DNA of 64,000 nucleotides from contig OU612070.1 in the NCBI GenBank assembly GCA_914767715.1, positions 29,066,025 through 29,130,024 on the forward strand, read 5' to 3'. A program made the position numbers and the translations under genes. This document shows positions 25,201 to 37,200 of this stretch, piece after piece; the stretch's first letter is position 1; every line of letters starts with the position of its first letter. The DNA is from Membranipora membranacea (lineage: Eukaryota; Bryozoa; Gymnolaemata; Cheilostomatida; Membraniporidae). A model generated the notes under the pieces. That model was not told the origin of the DNA. It saw nothing but the letters and a program-made list of their open reading frames with translations, and made no database searches.

Positions 25201-28200
25201 GATCCTTTCCCTCGGAGGAGCGTGTGGCTTTCCCTGGCAGATCTAGTTCAGTATCCTGTTTAATTTGACGTGTGACAACCATTGAGCTGGCGTTACCTAA
25301 CACCTTTATATCCCTGGAGACAGGTGGCTGTGGGGTATGAGGGCTGTCTGATGTCTGACTACGCTGAGAAGAGTGACCTGGTTGACATTTACGACATGAT
25401 TTGACGGGGCTATGCCTGCATACATCTCGCAAGTCATTCTTAGTCACTGGTGATGTTTTATCCTTCCCTTCAGAAGATGGCTTTACGCTGTTCCTTGTAC
25501 CATTAGAGGTAGGATTAGTTTGGTGTCTAGGTGGTGACCTCCTGACGGACCTCTGAGCTCTGGACACATCAGACTTTGAGACACGAGGAGATGACTTGAG
25601 TGATCTCCTATCAGCTGATCTCTCTCCTCTTCTATCCGGCACCTCCTCAGGTATCTCATCAGTAAAGCTGAGATCGAGGCTATCACTCAGACTTACTGTA
25701 CGTACATGATGAGCCTCTCTGTCCTCCTCCGCACCTCTCGGAGTGATATCACAGTTATCTCCTCCGTCTGCTGCTCCTCCTTCGTCTGTCTTACTTCTCT
25801 TATTCTCTGAGCTGTCAGAGTCCTCACTGTGAGGCCTCTTCATAGCCGGAGCAGGTGGAGCGGTCGGAGTGGGTGGAGCAGGTGGACCTGTTTTAACAGG
25901 TGGACCTGTAGGAGGCGGTCTCTCCTTAGATATTTTCTTATATTGTGCCAGTGATAAAGCCTGCTTTTTAGGCTTAACTTCATTTTTAATGTCAGACTGT
26001 TTCATTGACTTATCCACTGTGATTTTTGATTTATCAGATTTAGTTTCCTCAGCTTGTTTATCGCATGAGCTGAGCGGAGCTGATTTAGTAGCTGCTGATT
26101 TATTAGCCCCTTTAGTAGCTGCGGTTTTAGTAGCTGCCTGAGTAGCGGCCTTCAGCTGTGCTGTAATATCTAGTAGAGCAGGCATGTCACCTTTAGGTTT
26201 GTCCTCAGTAGGAGATAGTAGAGCTGGCAGTTTCTCAGGAGATAAAAGGTTGGGGGGTTCATGTTTAGCCTCAGTACCAGCCTCACTGCCATCTATAAGA
26301 AACACAATAAGGAGCCTAGAATGTGATGTGTGTACAGATATTACTGATTGCCTCACTCTGTTTTAGAGGATTCAAAATAATGTACCTTTGATCCCATCAC
26401 AAAAATAACTGGTACCGAGATGTGACACTCTGACTGATCTGATCACAAACTAACTGGACGCACATTTACAGACCTAATCTGAGCAGATAGTTGGAGTTGT
26501 TTCCCTACATAAAGAGAAAAGATGACTCTCAGACAAGCTTGCTAACATTGTCTATCCTTATATACCTGACATACCTGTAACCTTACTAAGCTCTTCTTCT
26601 GACCGACGATTACGAGCTGATCTAGATTTCAGATTTCTCTTGGTTTCATGAGACTCAGTATCATCACCACAGCTACCTGTATTAACAAAACATAACATAA
26701 TATCGCCAATATCTTCATCATCCAGCTAGCATATCACTGATCTCCAACCAACACTGACATCCTACACAGTGATGGCCACTTGATACATACAGCATAAAGC
26801 TATAAACATGATGTGATTGAGGATTTGGCATAAAGGCGATCAGAAATCACAATAATTAGTCAGGGCAAAGGAAACTTCAAGTCATCGAGCTAAGGATATA
26901 AAGTATGCTGTGATGCCGAGCATTGAATAACCCTTGGAGGTTATACCCCACACAGTGCGAGGGCTCTGACTAACAAGCTAGGAAGGGACGGGACCTTTCA
27001 GTAACAGATGAAGCCCTAAATACCAGTTTATAGCCTACCTGTTCTCAGTTTGCTGTTAGACACTTGTTTAGTAGTTTTCTGGGTAGTTTGTTGAGCAGTA
27101 CGAGGAGTCTGTTTATCTCTACTGTGATTATTCCTCTCCGACTTATCAGGTGATCTGTGATAACCACGAGAGGACGATCTCTGTTTATCATTTGAGGACG
27201 ATTTTTGATCTTCACGAGAAGACGACCTCTGATTTTCATGAGAGGACGAGTTCCGTTTGTCACGAGAGGACGATCTCGGATTGTCTCTAGCTTGGGGAGA
27301 TCTCTGATTGTCTCTCGGTTGATGAGAGCGTGTTTCCTGAGTTGTTTGTTTACTGGAGGGGGTAGTTTCTCTCGTCTCGTGATGGCGCGATGATGAACTC
27401 TGATCTCTGTGAGATCTGCTGCTCTCTCTCTGCTCATCTCTACTGGAAGTCGCCTCCCCTTTTTTTATCTCATGATTGTGACTTAGACTGCTCATTATTT
27501 CCTCACCTTTTCTATTTGTGGTCGACTTTCTCCTCTTCTCATCTTTTGATGAGTTTTCAGCTTTTATTGTTTTCTCAGAAGATGAATCTCGACTGTTAGT
27601 GCGGTCTGACTTTGGTTTAGAGTTAGGTGAATTTTCTGGTTTAGATTTCCGAACAGATTTTCTGGTAACTTCGTACGGATTAGTCGAGTTTTTAGTAGTT
27701 GGTGAAGTTAGAGGTTCAGATTTAACATCTCTTAATGGTGGAGGGGAGCTTGGACGCTTTTTTGGTATTTTAAAGCTCTTGGACACATTCTTATTACAGA
27801 TATCGAGTACACTGGTCACCGCCGGGTCTGTCTGTGTTCTAGAGAAGGAGGAAGGGGAGACTTTAGGGTGGATATCAGAGTTATCTGCTGTGATTGTAGA
27901 GGCTGGTGATACGCCAGACAACTCTGAGTTAGCTGGAGTGACTGGCTCAGATTTCAGCTGCTCAGTGATATTTGTGCCAGTATTTACAGTGAGAGGCTCA
28001 AGTTTCCTGCCTTTATCATGCTCAGTACTCACAGGGTCAGACTTACTGGGAGATGAGTAATTTATATCAGCAGCTGATTGAGCAGCATGAGGAGGAGGGG
28101 AAGGGGAGGAGTGTTTATTATCTTCTGTAGGTTCTCGTTTAGTTAGTCTGATTGGAGACCTTGCCGTGAACTTAAGTCTATCCTCCCCTTGGTCGTCCTC

Positions 28201-31200
28201 CTCCTCGAGATGAGACAAATTCTCTACTTTGATATCAGCTCTAGCTATTGATGGTAGAGTAGCCGATCTCTTCTGTCTCGGCTCAGACTGAGACTGAGAC
28301 TGAGAAGAGATCGGATCCTGTTTTAAACACTCTATCATCTCCTCCGTCTCTTCTGGTAGACTAGCAGAGTTATTAATGTTATGATGATGAGATGTAGGCT
28401 CTGTGTTCTCACTAGAGTCACTACCTGTGCGGTTTAGCTGTTTGTGTGATTTCTCTTCTTGAGATGATCGTCTCTTAGACTTTGTTGATTTTGAGAGTTT
28501 CTTGTGATCACTTTTCTCTGTATCTGACCAGGTGACTACACTCAGGTCCACACATCCGCTCCTCTCCTCTAACTGAGCCGGCGGTGAGAGTAACCTCGGG
28601 TCACCACTCGACTCGCTAACCTCCGGGGGTGAGCTGCAGTCCAGAGGTATGACCTTCACCTTACTGGTATCAGTATCACCGGACTGTGACGCGGAGTCAC
28701 CGGACCGTGACGCTGTGTCATCATGACTCACATGAGAGGAGGTCACAGTTGTATTACTGTCTAAGTTTTGAGCAGGCGATGAGCCTGAGTGATAATTAGG
28801 ACTGGTTATATTATTACTGTCTGTGAGAGTTGTCTCCCAATCGTAAGACGGAGACGATGTTATATTGTCTTTGTGTGAGACGGAGGACTCGATACGAGCT
28901 GCTGATACGGGAGGGGATAACTTCTCACTGTCGATATCTAAGATAATAAATAATAATGTTAGGTTTAATGGGTAGGAGTAAAACAACTAAAGTTGATAGA
29001 TAGAATGAGAGCAGGGATGGCAGTCGCTGTCTCAGTAAAAAAACACTAAAAGTGCACTGATCATATATGCATCTGCAACAGCTTACGAGAAGACAAAACT
29101 CTCTAAATTTAGAACCATCACCAAAGTTCGGTTAAAAAGAAACTGTCCTCCGTTTAATTGTTCAAAGGGAATTCAACAAAAATAGTTTTAAGACTAAACG
29201 AAGTCGCTGGTAATATCGCCGATGGTGCTCGCTGGCACTGGGTAACAATCACTTCACACTTAAAGACTACCCAAAGACCAGTGCATGTTATAGTCAGGCA
29301 GTTACTTATGATAAAGTTGTGTCAGATTTGCATGGTAACCAGATTCAATGCTCTACTCTGCATGAACTATTGATGGTGGAAATAGTGCCTTCCATAAGGG
29401 AAGGTAACTCTCAATCTCTGCATTATGATATCACAGTCTCCATGAAGTGCTTGTTTCTTGTATTGCACTTCATGGAAACTGTGACATCATAATGCAGAGA
29501 TTGAGAGTTGCCTTCCCTTATGGAAGGCACTCTTTCCACCATCAATAGTTCATGCCAAGCAGAGCATTTAATTTTTTTACCATGCAAATCTGACACAACT
29601 TTTTCATAAGGAACTGCCTGACTACATTATGATTTGGTCTTTGGGTAGTCTAAAGTCAATCAATCGCAATCAGTTTAAGTGTACAGTTTTTCACACAGGA
29701 GGGCGAACCACATGTAGATAACCCGAACCCTCCCCCCTCCCCCTCCTGTAGATAGGACAGCAGTAGAAGAACTTACCAGCAGTGATCACCTCTCTGACAG
29801 GAGAAGTAGAAGTTTCTCTGTCGCTGTCCTCACCACCTACTGATATACAGAGATCCATACAGAGATATACAGAGATGGGCTGGGCATTGTGAGTGTGTGA
29901 GGTTACCCTCTACTGACATTCATTGTTATAAATGGTAAACAAATCAGCGAAGATTATAACTTAATCTATCAAAGCAGATTAAGACATGGGTAAGGCCACC
30001 CGGTGGTAAAACACAAATAATATGGAGACTACAGACTATATACAAATAGTACATACGTATAAATGTACTATGCACAAACGGCATATGAGTACTACATATT
30101 ATTATATGTACCAAATACTGACTACATGTTAGTAATAATTCAGATTATCTTGGCTTACTTACATGTCTTAGTATTGGCAGCAGCAGATATAAGACTGTTA
30201 TTGTCAGCGAATGAGTCATCCTGTGATGCGACGTCACCATTTACTTTATCTGAAACTGTATATATAATATTAAAAGTATGTAATATAACCATCTGCGTTC
30301 TGCTCTTTACATGTTAAGTTTAAATACATAAACTTTGCCCCAGCTGCTGTTCTTGGCATTCTATCATCAGACACCACTAACACTGCCTCTATCACTCTTT
30401 AACTAGTACACATAGAAAGTTTCCCTGGAAGTAAAATCTCATTCCACAACACAAACTACCAGACAGTCTTGAGTCCAGAAAGACTTAGTCTTGATCACAA
30501 ACGTATAAATGTATTTATATGTTTATGATAAACAAATGAAGCTTAATTAGCAAGGACCACTTTAAGCAGAAGTACCAGAGCATGACAGACATCCGTTGAC
30601 AGATGTCTCATGCTTCTTCTAAATTCTAATACACTTCGACTATCCATCAAACTACCCACAGAGTAAAGTATCTGAAGTAACCACCTCTATAAATAATGAA
30701 ATGCAAAGACCACTATTTATAAATAGGCGTACTAATATCAGGTACTAACAGGTACTGGGTAACTATAACTCTAAATACTACACAGAATAATCTATTATAT
30801 ATATATATATCACTGACCTGCTGCAGTAAGTTGATTGATCTGCTCAGCTGGAGGCAGTTGATCGTCCTCAGTTATTGGTGACTGATGTACCTGAGATTTA
30901 GTGCTGCGGGTACTGAGAAGTCCCCCTTGATTCTCCTTACCAGTACTCGTAGTATCTGTTATAGCCGCCGGGCTGCTGATTGACATACTCAGGTCGGAGT
31001 GAGGTGTGGGTTTACCGACGTGACTCTGCGTTTCATTAGTAGAGGTTTGTGTAGGAGTCTGAGCCTGAGTAGTGAGCATGTTATTATCTCCCTCCTCCAC
31101 CGCTGCTGCTGCTGACCCTAAATCTATCTGTAATCTATGACAGCTATTACTATCACTATCCTCAGATAGCTCGCTGCCTCCTCGATTATCGATGACAGCA

Positions 31201-34200
31201 CCGTTTATATAAAGTGATGACTTATCATTACTCTGTTTGTGTATATTTGAGTCCTCTGTTGCAGCGACAGCAGCAGTGACAGTGACTGGAGTATCACCAC
31301 AACTTAACTCTCTCAGTAATGATTGCTTCAGCTCATATAAATCACTAATACTCTCCTCGCCAAGAGAAACTAAACTCTCATCAGCTGATGGACTTGTTGT
31401 TGTACACGATTTATTGGACTTACGGTCCTTTTTAGCTGATCTGACTTTGGATTTTTCAGAAGATTTGAGTTTGGATTCCTTCGGGGACCGATGCTTGGTC
31501 TTTTTGGTTGAATTGAGCTGAGATTTTAGTGGAGGTGATTTGAAAGTCTGTTTGATTGGTGACACTAGTTTTGTTAGTTTATCTCTGCCTCTCAGGTGAG
31601 ATGATGGTTTATCCCTGGTGGTGGAATGCTTACTGCCGTTCTTGTGAGGAGAGGGCCTTTCTATTACATCTCTAGTTACAGACTGTCTGCGGAGTCTCTC
31701 CTTCGCTCGATCTACTCGGGATCTGATTATCTCCCGGGCACTCGAGGATTGTCTCAAAGATCGACGAGGACTGCGCCGAGGACTGCCTGGTCTCTCCGGG
31801 CGCCGAGGACTACCTGATCTCTCCGGTGTAAGCCGACGTTCTCTCAGACTTGTACCCTGGTTGCCGTGTCTATGTCGTGTTTGTCGCTGCTGCGTCTCCT
31901 CTCTGTAGCTGGCTAGTTTATTATTTTGTCTAGACGGAGTCGGGTTCTTATCTTCACCTTTATCGGCTGAGTATTGATTGTCAGTGAGAGAGGTTCTGTG
32001 AGTCAAGTTATATCCACTAACTTCTCTGCTTCTGAGATCAGAATATAAATAAGAGTTATAATAGTTAAAAGTAGGTATGAAAGTATAATAACCTTTTTAC
32101 AACAAAGACAACATATCGGGGGGGGGGGGGGGGGTAATGTAGGCAGAAGGTATGCAGTGGCTGTATGATTGAGGAGGCCGATAGATTACTGTGAGGGTAT
32201 GAGAGATTATGTCATGTGGAGATAATAAGCACTTGTAGACACATGTCATTAACATAGCTCGGCAGGCTAAGGTGAGTACCTAGTATAGTGACAGCTGCTG
32301 TTATACTCTGCTGAGTTAGAGATTAGACCTGAGCTAAGTATATAACCACCTGCCTGAGGGTGTCACTCACAGTATGTACTGTTATGTGTGACAGGGTTAT
32401 TACTGACAGCACCACTGAGGGCAACACTGAAGGTAACACTGAAGGCCTCAAGCACTCGAGTTAACACATCGTGAGGGGGTCTCACAAAATATGGAACATG
32501 CACACATAACGCATAGCCTTGTCTCAAACGCCCCCAAAACAAAAAAAGGGGCCTTTGAGATTAAGGCTAATAACACAAACTTATGTAAAGAAATAAACTG
32601 CAGATATGAGGAGTAAAGGTCCTTCACATGTCTATGTTACCGAGTTTCAGTGACAGATTTGGGGAGAATGATTTGATTAGATTTGACATTAATATGATAA
32701 CCTTCATGAAGACAGTGACCATTTAATAGTGCAGACATTGTGCCTAGGTCTGATCTTCTATAGTACATAGTGTGCCTAGGTCTGATCTTCTATAGTACAT
32801 AGTGTACAGGTTGTCCAGCGCTGCGCTGTAACATTCCAAATATTATGCTAATGAACTTCAAACAAGGGATTATGGTGGTCTACAGAATAAATTACTCTAG
32901 AGGAAGCCAATGAATTTTGATTTATTTGATGCAAATAACAATTTGAACTCAAAGGCAGGATGTTTTCCAGGGATACTCAAAGTCAAGTATTTTAATCTTT
33001 GCGAGGTGCAACATCCTGAGTGAGATCAAACGCATTGCAAATAGTGCTTAAATGCTTGACCTACACATATTATACTGGCAGGGAAATGATGGTGAGCCTA
33101 TAGACAGAGATACAGACAGAGTAAGCCCATAGCCGCTCCGCTGCGCACACGAGTCAGCAGCTCTCTGATGTGTGATTGAGTTGTGCGATCCTCAATATGG
33201 TGAATTAAAGTGAGTGTGATGGGGAAGCAAACCTCCCAGTTTCTCTGGTTTGAATGTAAATCTGTATTTACACTGCATATATTTAAAGGACAGATTTAAT
33301 GGGTTTGTGTGACTCACAACACGCAGAAATTTAGGTTGCTCCCAATGATAGATTATATAAAAGAAAATCTGACCAACTAGTCTGAAGGGAAAATGCACCC
33401 AAGTTTGCGGATATTGTTGCAATGAAAAAATAGATCAATACAGATACTCTGAGCTGCATGGAAAGCAATTATTATAGTGAAGGGATACACAAAGATGGCT
33501 GGTATTATACTGCTTGGGTCAGCCAGGGGGAAGTTGTACTAGGGAAGGCCTCAAAGCAGCGCATAACTCATGGTTAGCTGCAGTGGTTTGCACACAGCAA
33601 TCAGTTACTGTAATACAACAAAGAGGTTGGAGATATAGATTGACGGACTGTTACTGACATGATGAGCTGTTGGTGAGGAACTGACTCATATGTGATACAA
33701 CTCACAGCTAGAAGCCTTGAGTCAAGCGAAGCATTGTCTAGTAAATCCTTCTCAAGGGTGAAAAAACTCTCTGAAGGGTCATATAAGTATCTCACCATGC
33801 TTGGCACTCAAACCAAATGCTGTGATATGACAATTAACCTAAACAACTGCTACACTATTCTGCTTCACTATCGGCCCCTTAGATATGTAGCTCTTACCTC
33901 AGGGGTCGATGATCAGAGTGATGAGCTGCTGCCGGCTGCGCTGTCGACGTTGTGTCAGCTGAGACTGTGTGACCGACAGGAGCAGTTTGTGCTGTATTAG
34001 TATTAGACTGAGTATCTACAGACTGTACTGGGTGAGGTGGGCGGGTGTTACAGAGAGCCCTCACTGAGTCCGTACTCTGTCTGATAGTAGTCCTAGTGTT
34101 AGTATGTCTCCTGTTAGCGTAGTATGGCTGTTCCGCTGATACTAATTGTTTCCTTAGTGTGAGTATAAGTGCTCTCTGTGATTCTATCTCTTTCTTAGCT

Positions 34201-37200
34201 GTGGTCTGTCAACACATCACCAGTATAATAAATCACTACTCACAGGAAATCAGGTACTCACTCTACACAGAGTACATGATACAGGGACGTACGGTAAACG
34301 CCCTCACTACTCACTCAGGTATCATACACAGGGCTCCTCTGGCCCACCTGATCACATATCACCATGGTAACGCGCACAGATTATTATAGTGTCTATCATG
34401 TGTTAATTATATAACAGAATAAGAGGCTCAGTATGAGGACACAGGAGGACAACCCTCACTTATAACAGCATTACTGTATAAAGGCGCAAACAACCTCAGG
34501 CAGTTATTGTAACTTGCAGGCAAACAGTCAAATGATAAATATAAGTTTGGCTGATGATTTGCCGTTTCAGACACTGCAGTTTTTTTATTAGTTGAGCAAA
34601 TTTTATAATAATTTGACTCACCAGTAGTAGGGATATATTATGAGAGAGTAGAGTATTACGAGATGTTAGTTCTATGTTACGCTGACTCAGCTCATCTATA
34701 ACACACTGTTTGTCTTGTAACTCTTTCCTATGCTGGATATCTCTCTCTGTGTGGAGTGAGTAAATATCATCCATTAGATCACAGTCCCCTCCTCCTCCTC
34801 CAGCTGCTGCCACCATCGGGGCCGGCAGCATCATATCTACCGGTGCTGCTACGCCCTACAAATAGCCACTAAATCTTACTACAAATCTCACTGAGCTGGG
34901 ATATACAAACTAACAAAATACCAAGAGCTACACTCCAGTGTCTCATCATGGGATCTGGTCATCGAGTTATCCCTCAGATCTAGAGAAGTAGAGGTAACTG
35001 TATGATATATACTTATATTTATATATAGCAGCAATACATATCAGAGCCTAGAGCAGGATCAGCAACAGCAGTCAGTCTACTAAAACTAATAATAGAGCTT
35101 AGTGATGATGATAATCTGACTTGTGTTGTTATTAATCTCTCATTGTATGTTTGAGTCAGACAAGAAAGCTGCAGGCTCTCACATATAATATAGAGCAGCT
35201 ACCTGAGCAGTAAATAGTGAGAGTTAAACTCTTATCAGTGAAATACAATGTTAAAATAACAACGCGGGACTAACCAGACAGGTAACCAGACAGGTAACAA
35301 CACGCGTGTATTACCAGCATAATATTAGACTAAAATGATTACATCTACCTCATGATGATAATATTATGAGAAATAAAATGTGCTACGATTCTTATCACAG
35401 AGAAATGTAGCCACTTGAGTACAAAGTGAAGCAGCAGTAGCAGCAGCTATAGCAAGTTGAAGTGGGTTTTATTGAAAATTTTGATGTTGCCACACAGTCT
35501 ACTATCCCTAAACACTCACTTTCTACACACGCACCTTCGAGACGCTCATTTTTTACAAACGCATACTTTCTAACCACGCATACTTTCTAACCACGCATAC
35601 TTTCTAACCACGCATACTTTCTAACCACGCATACTTTCTAACCACGCATACTTTCTACACACACAGACACTTCAAATACACGTTTTAGCCCTTCCTATAT
35701 CCTTCCTTTATCAGTAAACATATTTATTGCGGAGAGAATTTCGAGTATTCTTTCATGTTGTGTGTTTTGTCCATGATTCTAGCTCTGAACCTCCCCAGCT
35801 TTATGTTGTTCATGATAACTCTCATTTCCTCTTGTAAACCATTTTAACCTGAATGATTGTTAGTAAACAAGCGAGCAAAGATTCTACCAAGCTGGGAGTA
35901 GAACACCTGCTGACACCGACAGTCGCATTCTGAATAGGGTATAGAACACCCTGACACAGACAGTCACATTCTGAATAAGATAGTGCTTGCCATCAATTAG
36001 TTAGGAGCCACTGATCATTTTACAAATGATTTTTTTAGCAAATGACCCCTTGGAAGATGAATGGGGCAGAGGTAGTTTTTATAGCACTTTGTCCATACTT
36101 CATATGATATTTATTGTCAATGAATATTTTGTAATCAGTTTAGATTTTACTATTTTGTTCCCATCAATTTATGATGGTGGGTATTTAAATTGAATTTGGA
36201 GACATTATTTGTGTCAGCCACGTCTCACACACATACCAGTCACCTCACGCGTATGCTGGTGACAGACTCTTGTAGAGAACAAACTCTTTGTATAAGTATT
36301 ATACTGGTCCTGATAAGAACCGGTCTGTCTGTCTGACAGTAGTGTACAGTCGACACCTTTAGTGTGTACAGTCGACACCTGTAGTAGGTAGTTACAGGTA
36401 GTAGTATGATGATTACCTGCTTGTCTATATGAGTTCTATCCTGAAGCTGCCTCTGCTGCTGCTGTCCTCCTCCAGAAGTCTCTGAGTCCGAGTCGCTTCC
36501 AGTGATGATCGATGTGAGCAGAGTCTGGAATGCCTGCCTCTTTACTGAAGTGTTCCTCATAGAGCCGCTGACTCCGGCAGCATCCTGGTGCTGCTCGCTC
36601 CTCTCCTGTCTCTCAGTGACTCCATCAGATGTATGAGAAGAGACAGTGACTGGTGTTTGTATGTCTGCAGCTGTAGAGGTGATGTGTGTTTTACCTGACC
36701 TGCCCAGCAATCCATCATCACAGGAGGATAGGGAGGCCTTCTCAGGGTCCAGGTCCAGTCTTCTACCCGCGGAGGCCTTCTCAGGGGACTGTAATCTCCC
36801 TACTTCTGAAGCTCTCAACTCTAAAATTATACAATCAAATGAGTCAACCGCTACCCCAACTCACTGATGATTGTGTCAATTACTCATAGAGTTATTATAT
36901 ATAGATATATATAATGATTATATTACTATACAATGTAGGGCTATAAATTAATGGTAATATAATTGCATCAAAACATTTATAGGACACTACTTTATATGTC
37001 TTTGATGATTTACCTAAGTCTATGTTACAGACCCGATTCTCTACCATGGGAACCCTTTAAGACCGAAATTTATGTTTTGCAAGGCATTATGTTTAACAAT
37101 GTGAAAGACCCAGTGTACACTCTTTATAGATATATCAACAAGTTATGTTTCACCTAAAATATCTAATTTGAGTTTATGCATAGTTACCATCTCGTGTGTT

